64,000 nt of DNA from Bacillota bacterium. GTDB taxonomy: Bacteria > Bacillota > Clostridia > Acetivibrionales > DSM-27016. Positions 52,993 to 61,640 of the stretch are shown here, in pieces (position 1 is the first letter of the stretch; the number at the start of each line of letters is the position of its first letter). The DNA lies in contig JAEWDM010000011.1 in assembly GCA_023390115.1 (NCBI GenBank), forward strand, positions 1 to 64,000, read 5' to 3'. The position numbers and the translations under genes were made by a program. Under the pieces are notes generated by a model. That model had not been told where the DNA came from. It worked only from the letters and a program-made list of their open reading frames with translations, and ran no database searches.

Positions 52993-53832
52993 ATGAAGGA
53001 AGAAAAGAAGATAAAGGAAGACATTGATATGAATATGAATATGGGTATCGAGCATATGGGACAAACACCGCCTGTAAGCCAGATGCCGTCCATGAATTCA
53101 GCTCAGCCTGCCGAACAGATGCCTAACCTGGCTCAAATGCCCAATATGGCACAGATGCCGTACATGAACCAGATGCCCAATATGGCACAGACGCCGCCCA
53201 TGAACCAGATGCCCAATATGGCACAGACGCCGCCCATGAATCAGATGCCCGGCATGACACCCATGCCATACATGGAACAGATGCCCAACATGAATGCAAT
53301 GCCTAATATGGCACCTATGCCATACATGGGACAGGTGCAGCCCATGAATCAAATGCCCAATATGACGCCCATGCCATACATGAATGCAGCGCCTAATATG
53401 GAGCAGATGGCCTCCATGAATCAGATGCCAAACATGGAGCAGATGCCATCCATGAATCAAATGCCCAATATGGCGCCCATACCGTACATGAATCCGATGC
53501 CAAACATGGCGCCCATGCCATACATGGAGCAGATGCCTGGCACGAATTACATGCCTAATATGAATTACATGCCGCCTATGGGGCAAATGCCAAATATGGC
53601 ACCCATGCCTAATATGGGACAGATGCCGTACATGAATCCGGTACCCAATATGGAGTATATGCCCAATGTGGCATCCATGCCATACATAAATCAGATGCAC
53701 AATATACCCTGTCCTTTTATGAATACTCAACAGCCTATGATGTATGGGCAGCCCGTGGATAATACGAACCATATGATGACAGATCCGTATATGAACAATA
53801 TGATGAACCCGTATATAGGGCCTCAATATTAA
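52993..53832 (+). CDS. Methionine/proline-rich repeat protein
   Basis: A 279-residue low-complexity protein made of some thirty short units of the form MPNMxxMPYMNQ, so Met, Pro, Asn, Gln and Tyr dominate. The N-terminus is charged (KEEKKIKEDIDMNMNM). No signal peptide or membrane helix is visible, so export is not evident. Strong GGAGG ribosome site and an early terminator at 53851 suggest an expressed single gene. Candidate roles are a spore-coat or copper/oxidant-related protein; neither is shown by the sequence. Confidence 0.8.
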   Translation: MKEEKKIKEDIDMNMNMGIEHMGQTPPVSQMPSMNSAQPAEQMPNLAQMPNMAQMPYMNQMPNMAQTPPMNQMPNMAQTPPMNQMPGMTPMPYMEQMPNMNAMPNMAPMPYMGQVQPMNQMPNMTPMPYMNAAPNMEQMASMNQMPNMEQMPSMNQMPNMAPIPYMNPMPNMAPMPYMEQMPGTNYMPNMNYMPPMGQMPNMAPMPNMGQMPYMNPVPNMEYMPNVASMPYINQMHNIPCPFMNTQQPMMYGQPVDNTNHMMTDPYMNNMMNPYIGPQY

Positions 53833-53850
53833 AAATAAGGTACATAGAAG

Positions 53851-53877
53851 ACAGGTGCTGTAAGTGCCTGTTTTTTT
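53851..53877 (+). terminator. Terminator after the Met-rich gene
   Basis: ACAGG (53851-53855) pairs with CCTGT (53867-53871); seven T follow to 53877. The stem is short. Confidence 0.78.
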
Positions 53878-54066
53878 GTACGCGCAGGAGTTATCATCTT
53901 TTAACATTGTCTGAACAAGATTAAAGGACAGACACGATATCCCCAAAAACATGAAAATAAGGGTTGCCGTAAATTTAAATCTGAGATAAATAATTTTTAA
54001 TTTACAGGTATAATATATTATTCTTAAGAGAATACTTAATATATAAGGATAATTATGGAAATAAAT

Positions 54067-54099
54067 TTGACAGACATTTCTTTTTGCAATAAAATGTCT
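54067..54099 (+). promoter_or_regulatory. Promoter of yabE with inverted repeat
   Basis: TTGACA (54067-54072), 17 bases, TAAAAT (54090-54095). AGACATTT (54072-54079) is repeated inverted as AAATGTCT (54092-54099), flanking the spacer. Confidence 0.72.
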
Positions 54100-54136
54100 A
54101 CAGTCCCTTGTAATATTTTAAACAGGAGGTTGGTTG

Positions 54137-55195
54137 ATGATACCACTTGCGAAAAATATTAAAAGGTATTTTTCATTTAAAGAGATGATGGTTGTACTAA
54201 TTGCGGTTATAATATCCGTATCCGCCGGAGTGGGAGTTTTTTTAAACTTAAAAAAGGAAGTTTCAATTAATGTGGATGGCAAGGCCACGTTATTAAAAAC
54301 AATGAAAAATACCGTAAGAGAAGTGTTGGAACAAAGTGGAACAGAGCTTGGGAGCGACGATTATATTAATTTGCCGCTTGACGCAAAGCTACAGAAGATG
54401 AAAAGAAATGAAATATACATAAAGAGAGCAGTACCGGTTTATGTGACTGTTGACGGCGGGCAGAAGAAGATAATGGCTTATGAGGGCACACTTGGGGAGG
54501 TTCTTGCCAAAAACTCTATAGGCTTATCCGATAAGGATAAGCTGATGGGCGCAGAGCTTGACACTGAAATATCAAAGGATTTGAGTGTGCGCATAGTCAG
54601 GGTCCGGGAGGAAATGGTTACTGAAAATGTTGCTGTTCCGTACAAGGTAGTAACCAAGAATAACGATCGCATAGACAAGGGCAAGCAGTTGGTAGTACAG
54701 AATGGCAAGGAGGGCGTAAGAGAAAAGCTTTTCAAGGTGATTATGGAGGATGGAAAGCAGGTAGTAAAGGAGCTTGTAAAGGACAGCATTGCTGTTGCAC
54801 CGGTGAATAAAATTATAGAAAATGGTACGGTGCTCAACTTTAAGACGTCAAGGGGAGAGGTCGTGCGCTATAAAAAACAGATAACAATGAAGGCAACGGC
54901 TTATACAGCTTCCTATTCCGACACCGGAAAGAATCCCGGAGATGCAGGTTTTGGAATAACATATACGGGAAGAAAGGTTAAAAAAGGAATTGTTGCTGTG
55001 GACCCCAAGGTTATACCCTTAGGTACCAGGCTGTACATTGAAGGAGTCGGGCAGACTGCCGACTATGGCTTTGCCGTGGCTGCCGACATAGGCGGTGCCG
55101 TAAAGGGAAACATAATAGACCTTTATTTTGAAAGCAGTGAGGATGTCCGTAAGTGGGGACGTAAGACTGTAAAGGTATATGTGCTTACAAGCTGA
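54137..55195 (+). CDS. yabE: YabE-like cell-wall protein with DUF348, G5 and 3D domains
   Basis: A 352-residue protein: N-terminal membrane helix (about 18-36), two DUF348 ubiquitin-like domains (about 42-155; VSINVDGKATLLKTMKNTVREVL), a G5 domain (about 160-235) and a 3D domain (about 245-345; MKATAYTASY, GIVAVDPKVIPLGTRLYI, DIGGAVKGNIIDLYF). Related to resuscitation/lytic factors. AGGAGGT precedes ATG 54137. Confidence 0.92.
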   Translation: MIPLAKNIKRYFSFKEMMVVLIAVIISVSAGVGVFLNLKKEVSINVDGKATLLKTMKNTVREVLEQSGTELGSDDYINLPLDAKLQKMKRNEIYIKRAVPVYVTVDGGQKKIMAYEGTLGEVLAKNSIGLSDKDKLMGAELDTEISKDLSVRIVRVREEMVTENVAVPYKVVTKNNDRIDKGKQLVVQNGKEGVREKLFKVIMEDGKQVVKELVKDSIAVAPVNKIIENGTVLNFKTSRGEVVRYKKQITMKATAYTASYSDTGKNPGDAGFGITYTGRKVKKGIVAVDPKVIPLGTRLYIEGVGQTADYGFAVAADIGGAVKGNIIDLYFESSEDVRKWGRKTVKVYVLTS

Positions 55196-55270
55196 TATAA
55201 GGAGAGAAGCAAATTCAGTGTGAATTTGGGCTTGCTTTAAGGCAGGCATTTATAAGGGACTTTAATCTTG

Positions 55271-55291
55271 GCCGGAATATTGTATTCCGGC
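55271..55291 (+). terminator. Hairpin between yabE and rsmA
   Basis: GCCGGAATA (55271-55279) and TATTCCGGC (55283-55291) with a TTG loop; TAATTGTTTTG follows, giving a weak T-rich tail. Confidence 0.6.
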
Positions 55292-55327
55292 TAATTGTTT
55301 TGAAAATGACATGTGAGAGGCGCATTT

Positions 55328-56197
55328 ATGGATAATATAAAAGGCATCATAAGAAAAAACAATATAAGGCTTACAAAAGCTCTGGGACAAAACTTTCTTA
55401 ATGATGAAAGCATAGTTAACAGGATAGTGGACGCTGCCGATGTGGGGAAAGAGGACTTAGTAATTGAAATAGGCCCGGGAATAGGCAGCATGACCCATGA
55501 GCTGTGCAAAAGGTCGGGAGAGGTTTTTGCAGTAGAGATAGATGCGCGGCTCATACCTGTGCTGGCGCAAAATTTGCGGGAATTTTCCAATATCCACATA
55601 ATAAATAATGATATTCTTAAGCTGGATTTCAAGAGGGATATAATAGGCTTGCGGAAGTCGGAATTTAAGCCGGGGGCCGTTAAGGTTGCGGCCAATCTGC
55701 CTTACTATATAACCACTCCCATAATAATGAAGCTTTTGGAAGAGAATCCGGGGATAGATGTTATGGTATTCATGGTGCAAAAGGAGGTGGCGGAGAGAAT
55801 GACCGCCGCTCCGGGAGGAAAGGATTATGGGGCATTATCTCTAGCAGTTCGGTACTATTCCCATCCGACATCTGTTTTTGACGTTCCGCCTCACTGCTTT
55901 ATACCCCAGCCCGGGGTTTATTCAACTGTAATCAGGCTGGATATTTTTAAGACTCCTCCCGTTACGGTAAAGAGTAAGGAGCTGTTTTTCAAAATAGTTA
56001 AGGCTGCTTTTGGGCAGAGAAGGAAGACACTTTTAAATGCTCTGAGCAACTCGGGGTGCCTTGCACAGGACAAGCAAGCCATCAGGGAGGTATTGGAGGG
56101 TACGGGCATAGGGGAAAGCTGCCGGGGGGAGACCCTCGGTATAAAACAGTTTGCACAATTATCAAACGCTTTTTTTGAAAAAGGCAACTTATTATAA
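55328..56197 (+). CDS. rsmA: 16S rRNA dimethyladenosine transferase (KsgA)
   Basis: A 289-residue methyltransferase: KALGQNFLNDESI, VIEIGPGIGSMT (SAM motif), VAANLPYYITTPI (NLPY motif) and HCFIPQPGVYSTVIRL. It dimethylates the last two A's of 16S rRNA helix 45. ATG 55328 is the first codon after GAGAGGCG. RNase M5, commonly just before ksgA, is absent. Confidence 0.96.
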   Translation: MDNIKGIIRKNNIRLTKALGQNFLNDESIVNRIVDAADVGKEDLVIEIGPGIGSMTHELCKRSGEVFAVEIDARLIPVLAQNLREFSNIHIINNDILKLDFKRDIIGLRKSEFKPGAVKVAANLPYYITTPIIMKLLEENPGIDVMVFMVQKEVAERMTAAPGGKDYGALSLAVRYYSHPTSVFDVPPHCFIPQPGVYSTVIRLDIFKTPPVTVKSKELFFKIVKAAFGQRRKTLLNALSNSGCLAQDKQAIREVLEGTGIGESCRGETLGIKQFAQLSNAFFEKGNLL

Positions 56198-56206
56198 AAA
56201 TAAAAT

Positions 56207-56246
56207 AAAAAAACCGCCTTGCGTAGACCGGGACGGTTTTTTTTTT
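56207..56246 (+). terminator. Terminator after rsmA
   Basis: AAAAAACCG on the left arm pairs with CGGTTTTTT; the loop contains GCGTAGACCGG, and a long T-run follows. Confidence 0.85.
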
Positions 56247-56304
56247 CGTCCCTGCCACATATATATTTAATGATAGTGATTGTGGTATGAAGGGGTGTGA
56301 ATTT

Positions 56305-57543
56305 GTGGGGCAAGCAAATAGATTCTATAAAAACTTTTTAATATTTGCTAATGAGGATGACGGCTTTTCTTCCTCCGGGGCTCCGTCAGGGTATGCTAAA
56401 ATTGTGGTCAGAGACGGAAAAGCAGTAATTGACTTAAATGTTCAGAACCTTAAAGAGAATCCTGACAAGCTTACATACAGATTGTATATTATGAAAAATG
56501 ACCAAAGCAGCTTTCTGAGCGTTTGCATGGGAGCTATACCTGTACAAAAAAACAAAGGGATTGTGCAATGGGAATTTGACGCCGATAACGTGGGAAGTAC
56601 GGGTGTGCCGATAGAGGGATTTAATGCTGCCGCGGTACAGGCTCAGGAGGGCAGCGGGGAGAATGTAATATTTAAGTATCCCTTATCCTCGTGCAAAAAC
56701 AGCGATGCGTCATGGAAAAAGCTGTTGAATGAAGCTTCAAGCGCGATAAAGGAGGAAGCAAAGCAGTGCGCGCATAATGGCGGCGATGACAGCGCGGAGC
56801 AAAGGGAGGCGGGACATAGCGGCAGCTTTGTAGAGCAACAGGAAATTGACGATAATAAAGCCGGGACGGAGGAACGGAATATTACAGCAGTTGAGTATGA
56901 GCAAAGCATATGCCTGGGTATAAGCGGGGCTGTGAGCGAAGATTGCGAAATAAATTGTGAGGGGCAGACCGAAATACTTGAAAATCCATGCTGCTGTGAA
57001 GGCGATGCTGCCGGAAGCAGGCCCGAAGAGCTGAAGAAGGAGGAATGCGAGTCTCATAAGGCTTTCGGGGACTGTATTGCGGCAAATGCTTCTTCACCGC
57101 ATGTGTCCGGCAATACGGGGGATTTAAAAATACCGTTCCCCGATATGGGAATACTGAGGAGCAATTTTAACGGCAGCTTTGAGCCATACGACCCGTTCGG
57201 AAGCAACAGGAAGGATTACAAGTGGTGGAAGGTGAACAATCCTGCACAGCTTAGCAATATCTTTCATCAAAGCAGTATAAAGGCACCCTTTTTCTTTAAT
57301 CCTCTGGTAATGATGGCTCATTATAAATACAGGTATCTTATAGTCGGTATATATGAAGACAAAACAAAAAAGAGGGATTATATGGTTTGCGGAATTCCCG
57401 GTGTTTACGGTGTAGATGATAAGCCGTTCGGGGACTTGTGCAGATGGGTCCAGATAGAGGGCAACAAGCCCAGATATGGGGCATTTGGATATTGGCTTAT
57501 ATATATTGAGCCGGATACGGGAAAGATTCTGGAATTTAAATAA
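56305..57543 (+). CDS. Conserved clostridial protein of unknown function
   Basis: A 412-residue protein. An N-terminal domain (about 1-135: RFYKNFLIFANEDDGFSSSG, KIVVRDGKAVIDLNVQNL) is followed by a long acidic, Cys/Ser-rich, low-complexity linker (about 140-270) and a C-terminal domain ending in HYKYRYLIVGIYED, GIPGVYGVDDKPFGDLCRW and YWLIYIEPDTG. I recognise no function. GTG 56305 is chosen because AAGGGGTG lies seven bases before it. Confidence 0.6.
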   Translation: MGQANRFYKNFLIFANEDDGFSSSGAPSGYAKIVVRDGKAVIDLNVQNLKENPDKLTYRLYIMKNDQSSFLSVCMGAIPVQKNKGIVQWEFDADNVGSTGVPIEGFNAAAVQAQEGSGENVIFKYPLSSCKNSDASWKKLLNEASSAIKEEAKQCAHNGGDDSAEQREAGHSGSFVEQQEIDDNKAGTEERNITAVEYEQSICLGISGAVSEDCEINCEGQTEILENPCCCEGDAAGSRPEELKKEECESHKAFGDCIAANASSPHVSGNTGDLKIPFPDMGILRSNFNGSFEPYDPFGSNRKDYKWWKVNNPAQLSNIFHQSSIKAPFFFNPLVMMAHYKYRYLIVGIYEDKTKKRDYMVCGIPGVYGVDDKPFGDLCRWVQIEGNKPRYGAFGYWLIYIEPDTGKILEFK

Positions 57544-57852
57544 ATCAAAGAGGGCGGTTTGTATGGCTTATGACTGAACGGAAATATTGCAAGCCTGCAA
57601 GCCGCCCGTCCATAGCTCCTGTTTCATGCCCGAATAGACATACATATAAAATTTGTCGCATTTTTTTGCTGCTTCTGCTATAATTGTTTTAAGTTTATTG
57701 AATTCGGATAACTTCAAATATGTGCTGTATATCTATAATTAAATTTCTGTGCAGTTTTTCAATCATCTTAATTAAGCCAAAAATGGTTTACAAACAGCTT
57801 TTTTCTTTAAAATAAGCCTGGCAAATATGTATAACAGGGGGAGGATGGGATA
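57544..57852. other. Gap before the small membrane protein
   Basis: This 309-base gap holds a hairpin, GGGCGGTTTG (57552-57561) with CAAGCCGCCC (57598-57607), probably a terminator for the preceding gene; the rest is AT-rich and no gene is seen. Confidence 0.6.
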
Positions 57853-58230
57853 GTGAACAAAAGAAAAATGGCAAGGAATAAGATAATATTAATTTCGTTG
57901 TTAATTATATTTCAACTGCTGTTTGGTGCGTTTACTGTTAATACACATTTAGACAGCAGTACGGATAAACTTTCAGACTCCCTGTTAAAATCTGCTTATC
58001 ATATTGAAAAGATATTTTTAATGGGCAACTTTAGAAAGGACCAATCTAATTACATATCTTTTAATACGTATGAGCCTTTAACATATTATATGTATATTTC
58101 TGATGCTTATGAAAACAATAATCTCTATTATAAAAAGCTTTTTGATTATAAAAGCGAAGTGAAAAAAGCCGTACACCATCATTTCCATGGGAGCAAATAT
58201 AAACGATTCCCGGTACTTAGTACAACGTAA
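57853..58230 (+). CDS. Small protein with N-terminal signal anchor, unknown
   Basis: A 125-residue protein starting with GTG after GGGGGAGGATGGG. One hydrophobic segment (about 10-28: IILISLLIIFQLLFGAFTV) suggests a signal peptide or anchor; the rest is Lys/Tyr-rich and ends with HHHFHGSKYKRF. No family is recognised. Possibly an exported cationic protein. Confidence 0.55.
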   Translation: MNKRKMARNKIILISLLIIFQLLFGAFTVNTHLDSSTDKLSDSLLKSAYHIEKIFLMGNFRKDQSNYISFNTYEPLTYYMYISDAYENNNLYYKKLFDYKSEVKKAVHHHFHGSKYKRFPVLSTT

Positions 58231-58287
58231 TCAGAATAGCTACGCCTGACTGCTATAGTATAAGGAAAATCAGGACGAATACTTGCG

Positions 58288-58369
58288 AGCAGGTATTTAA
58301 AATATGTTGCTTTATTCAGATAGTGCGGGTATTAGTATGTTAATCTTGTAATACTGATTCATACCTGCT
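58288..58369 (+). other. Structured leader candidate upstream of the PRTase-oadB pair
   Basis: AGCAGGTAT (58288-58296) and ATACCTGCT (58361-58369) form a perfect 9-base closing stem; inside, GTATTA (58329-58334) and TAATAC (58349-58354) form a second stem. No known riboswitch consensus is recognised. Confidence 0.4.
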
Positions 58370-58492
58370 TATTGATTCAGTTATTGCCATCAGGAGATGA
58401 ATTCAGAAAAAATAGAATTATATAATCTGTGCTGTATCAGCCGGAATTTTATGATAACGCTGTCCATATTCATGCATGAAGGAGAAATAATT

Positions 58493-59134
58493 ATGGAAAA
58501 TAAAGCCTATACGGTTTCTTTAACGAAAAACCCTATAATATCTATTAGGGTAATACCGGGACATTTTACTACCAGCCATTTTCATATCAGTCATTATCTT
58601 GATGTAAGTAATCTGAAAACTAATGCGGCGGTAGCAAAGGATGTGGCCAGAGAGCTTTCCATTCCTTATCTGACAAACACACTTGTAGATGCCATAGTGT
58701 GTATGGAAGGAACCGAAGTGATTGGCGCATATATGGCGGAAGAGCTTTTGCAGGAAGGAACCTCGATAATAAACAGCGGAAACGAAATTCATGTGTTAAC
58801 GCCAATGAGTAATGTGAGTGGAAAACTGATTTTTAGAAGCAATATACAGGAATTTATTTCCAACCGCAATATTATATTACTGGTTGATACCATATCCAGT
58901 GGGAGAACTATCAGCAGCGCATTGGAGTGCCTTTCCTATTACGGAGGTACATTGGCCGGGATATCAGCTTTATTTAATGCCTGCTCTAAAAAATTCAGCC
59001 AAGATATATATGCTCTGTTCACAGATGAGGATATATCCGGTTACCGTATCTTTAGTCCGGGCGAATGTGAAATGTGCAAAGAAGGTCATAAGCTTGATGC
59101 CATTCTCACCAGTGAGGGTTATACGAAAATATAG
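58493..59134 (+). CDS. Phosphoribosyltransferase-domain protein
   Basis: A 213-residue type I PRTase-fold protein. The PRPP-binding loop is ILLVDTISSGRTISSALE near residue 120; NIPYLTN... and CMEGTEVIGAYMAEEL precede it. A C-terminal Cys pair (GECEMCKEG) could bind metal. The base substrate is unknown. ATG 58493 follows AAGGAG. The stop lies 26 bases before the oadB-like gene, so the two form an operon. Confidence 0.82.
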   Translation: MENKAYTVSLTKNPIISIRVIPGHFTTSHFHISHYLDVSNLKTNAAVAKDVARELSIPYLTNTLVDAIVCMEGTEVIGAYMAEELLQEGTSIINSGNEIHVLTPMSNVSGKLIFRSNIQEFISNRNIILLVDTISSGRTISSALECLSYYGGTLAGISALFNACSKKFSQDIYALFTDEDISGYRIFSPGECEMCKEGHKLDAILTSEGYTKI

Positions 59135-59159
59135 GATAAATGTTAAGGAGTTGAATAAG

Positions 59160-60311
59160 ATGATGTTTTTAAATAAATTTGCTTCCGGCCTCAGTATTAC
59201 GCAAATGACAGTATCACAGGGAATTATGATATTGATTGCTTTAGTGCTTGCTTACCTGGCTATAGTAAAAAAATATGAACCTCTGCTGCTTTTGCCTTTG
59301 GCTTTTGGCATGATGATTGCAAATATCCCTCTGTCTGCTCTTTCTGCGCACGATGAAGGGGGGCTGGTATATTATTTGTACAAAGGGATTGAATTAGGTA
59401 TTTATCCCCCGATGATTTTCTTATGTATTGGCGCCATGACGGATTTTGGTCCCCTGATAGCTTCTCCCAGAAGTGCGTTAATCGGCCTGGGAGGACAGCT
59501 TGGCATTTTTGCCGCTATGGGAGGAGCACTTTTGATAGGGCAGGGTATAGCCAATATTATTCCCGGGTTTGAGCCATTCAGTCTTAAAGAGGCTGCTGCC
59601 ATAGGAATTATCGGAAGCTCGGACGGACCGACTTCTATTTATACGGCGGGCACGCTGGCACCTAATTTACTGCCGACTATTACTATTGCGGCCTATTCGT
59701 ACATGGCTCTGGTTCCGCTCATCCAGCCGCCTATTATGAGGGCTCTTACCACAGAAAAAGAGCGGGTTGTTGAGATGAAGGAATCCAGAAGGGTAACACG
59801 CAAGCAGAAAATTATTTTTTCATTTGCAATAACTATTGCTACATTGCTTCTGGTTCCGGCGGCAGGCACTCTGATAGCCATGCTGATGCTGGGAAACCTG
59901 ATTAGAGAAAGCGGCGCAACAGAAAGGTATGTTCGTACTCTGCAAAACGATTTGTTGAACATATTAACCTTGCTCATTGGTGTTTCCATAGGAGCGACAG
60001 CCACTGCCGAACGGATTTTGAACCCTAAAACGCTTGTGGTCATTTGCCTGGGATTGCTTGCTTTTGCATTTGGTACTATTGGAGGCGTCCTTATAGCCAA
60101 GCTTTTGTGTAAAATAACCGGAGGAAAAGTAAATCCGCTGATTGGGAATTCCGGCGTATCTGCTATGCCCATGGCGGCACGTGTCTCTCAAAAGCTCGGG
60201 CAGGAATACAATCCACATAATCATCTTTTAATGCATGCCATGGGGCCTATAGTTTCAAGCACCATTGGTTCTGCATTAATAGCAGGAATCTTCATTTCCT
60301 TGTTTGGTTAG
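59160..60311 (+). CDS. OadB-type sodium-translocating decarboxylase beta subunit, orphan
   Basis: A 383-residue polytopic protein of the OadB/GcdB/MmdB family: many membrane helices, GIIGSSDGPTSIYTAG (the Asp-containing ion site in helix IV), and GNSGVSAMPMAARVSQKLGQ with LLMHAMGP. Family members translocate Na+ as they decarboxylate a biotin-bound group. The alpha (carboxyltransferase), gamma and biotin carrier subunits are absent from the window. ATG 59160 follows AAGGAG. Confidence 0.88.
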   Translation: MMFLNKFASGLSITQMTVSQGIMILIALVLAYLAIVKKYEPLLLLPLAFGMMIANIPLSALSAHDEGGLVYYLYKGIELGIYPPMIFLCIGAMTDFGPLIASPRSALIGLGGQLGIFAAMGGALLIGQGIANIIPGFEPFSLKEAAAIGIIGSSDGPTSIYTAGTLAPNLLPTITIAAYSYMALVPLIQPPIMRALTTEKERVVEMKESRRVTRKQKIIFSFAITIATLLLVPAAGTLIAMLMLGNLIRESGATERYVRTLQNDLLNILTLLIGVSIGATATAERILNPKTLVVICLGLLAFAFGTIGGVLIAKLLCKITGGKVNPLIGNSGVSAMPMAARVSQKLGQEYNPHNHLLMHAMGPIVSSTIGSALIAGIFISLFG

Positions 60312-60382
60312 CTAAAAGATTTTTATAGCTGTTAAAGCCTGATGCTTTAAGGCTTGCAGTGTCAAAAAGCACTGGAATTTAT

Positions 60383-60417
60383 GGCGTGGGAGGGGTGCCT
60401 CTCACGCCGTATTTTTT
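60383..60417 (+). terminator. Terminator after the oadB-like gene
   Basis: GGCGTGGGAGG (60383-60393) pairs with CCTCTCACGCC (60398-60408); GTATTTTTT follows. Confidence 0.85.
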
Positions 60418-60507
60418 GATAACCTGTTTTAAATGAGATTAACTGTATCTAAGCGTATATAAAAGATGGTATAATAAATATAAATAAAAGGAAACGAGGG
60501 TAATCAA

Positions 60508-60801
60508 ATGGCAAAAAATGAGGACAAAAAGGATTGGGTTCATCTCACTACCGTACCTAATGATATTGAGTTTGAAATGGTTGCCGGCTTGCTCAAAGCA
60601 AGCAATATCCCTGTTATAAGAGATGTAAGAGGAATAGACGGATTTGCGCAAATTATTCTGGGAGTTCCTATATCGGGGATAGATTTGCTGGTTCCTGAGG
60701 ACAAGCTGCAAGAGGCGATGGAAATTCTGAATGCCGATATTGATGAGGAGGATTTTTATGCCGGTGATGATAAGACCGATCCGGAGGGAGACGGGAGCTA
60801 A
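60508..60801 (+). CDS. DUF2007-domain protein
   Basis: A 97-residue protein with the DUF2007 fold (VHLTTVPNDIEFEMVAGLLKASNI, VPEDKLQEAMEIL) and an acidic C-terminal tail. These proteins are thought to signal or regulate, but no role is known. It is a single gene between two gaps. Confidence 0.78.
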   Translation: MAKNEDKKDWVHLTTVPNDIEFEMVAGLLKASNIPVIRDVRGIDGFAQIILGVPISGIDLLVPEDKLQEAMEILNADIDEEDFYAGDDKTDPEGDGS

Positions 60802-60874
60802 GACTTTGCCTTGCTGATACAGGATCGCTCAGGCTCAGAGGCATAGGAGTTTTTTAGTTAATTGAAACACAGCT

Positions 60875-60903
60875 ATTGACATTTTTGTTGTTAAGATATA
60901 TCA
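60875..60903 (+). promoter_or_regulatory. Sigma-A promoter of the DUF1836 gene
   Basis: TTGACA (60875-60880), 17-base spacer, TATCAT (60898-60903). Confidence 0.7.
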
Positions 60904-60974
60904 TGGAATTATCATAGAGTGAAACGCGTTATTATATAGATAAAAAGCGTGCAAAACATAGAGGAGGATGTTGC

Positions 60975-61550
60975 GTGAATAAATGTATAGATAAGGGCTC
61001 TTTGCTGGAAATTGCCAATAATATTATTGACAGGGACGATCAAGTGAAAATAGCGACTCTAAGCGATGAGCTGACAATATCTCAGGTTGTTAAATTTTTT
61101 GACAAGCAGGGAAGAAATTTTACCAAGACAATGATTCAAAATTATGTGAGGGTAGGTGTGCTTCCCACTCCTATAGACAAAAGATATTATACTAAAAATC
61201 ATTTAATACTTCTTACTTTGATAGACAACCTTAAGGAAATTTATTCTCTTGAGGATATAAAAAAGGTACTTCAGCCAATACGCAACGACCCCGATATTTT
61301 TGAGGATGATATCATTAAGACTATGGATGTTTACAGGAACTATTTAACCATGAGAAAGGAAGCCCTGGAAAAGTGGAAGGAGTCTCTTCCTCAGATTTTT
61401 GATGATGTTTACAGCCTTGTGTCCCATGATGTTACAAATGAAAAGGAAAAAAATGTTGCAACAGCTTTTATGGTAGCTCTGACTATCATGGCCGAGACAG
61501 TTGCGATGAAGGATCTTATTAATGAGGTCATGAGGGAATATATAGTTTAG
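60975..61550 (+). CDS. DUF1836-domain protein (MerR-like N-terminal fold)
   Basis: A 191-residue protein: a helical winged-helix-like half (TISQVVKFFDKQGRNFTKTMIQNYVRVGVLPTP, shortened here) and a conserved DUF1836 half containing YYTKNHLILLTLIDNLKEIY. The MIQNYVRVGVLP segment resembles the MerR N-terminal. GTG start with GAGGAGG. Probably a regulator; target unknown. Confidence 0.8.
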   Translation: MNKCIDKGSLLEIANNIIDRDDQVKIATLSDELTISQVVKFFDKQGRNFTKTMIQNYVRVGVLPTPIDKRYYTKNHLILLTLIDNLKEIYSLEDIKKVLQPIRNDPDIFEDDIIKTMDVYRNYLTMRKEALEKWKESLPQIFDDVYSLVSHDVTNEKEKNVATAFMVALTIMAETVAMKDLINEVMREYIV

Positions 61551-61555
61551 AGCAC

Positions 61556-61583
61556 ATGCCGGCTTAAGTCCCGGCATAATTTT
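61556..61583 (+). terminator. Terminator after the DUF1836 gene
   Basis: ATGCCGG (61556-61562) pairs with CCGGCAT (61571-61577), then AATTTT. Confidence 0.7.
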
Positions 61584-61640
61584 GACATAACCGTAATAAT
61601 ATGAATTTGAGCTGTTAAAAGGCCGAAGGGGGTGTTACAA

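Larger units (their letters stand above)
53833..54136. other. Gap between the Met-rich gene and yabE
   Basis: This 304-base stretch contains a terminator (53851-53877), AT-rich DNA with no gene seen, and the yabE promoter with an inverted repeat (54067-54099). Confidence 0.8.

Noticed and set aside
53098..53832. Possible CRISPR-like repeat array
   Set aside because: Repeats are in frame, short and contiguous without unique spacers; they encode the Met-rich protein.
53098..53952. Minus-strand 284-residue His-rich frame
   Set aside because: It is the complement of the ATG-rich Met repeat gene; CAT codons make false His repeats. The plus-strand gene has a ribosome site and terminator.
58520..58792. 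Minus-strand frame opposite the PRTase
   Set aside because: Fully contained in a gene that has a ribosome site and a PRPP loop.
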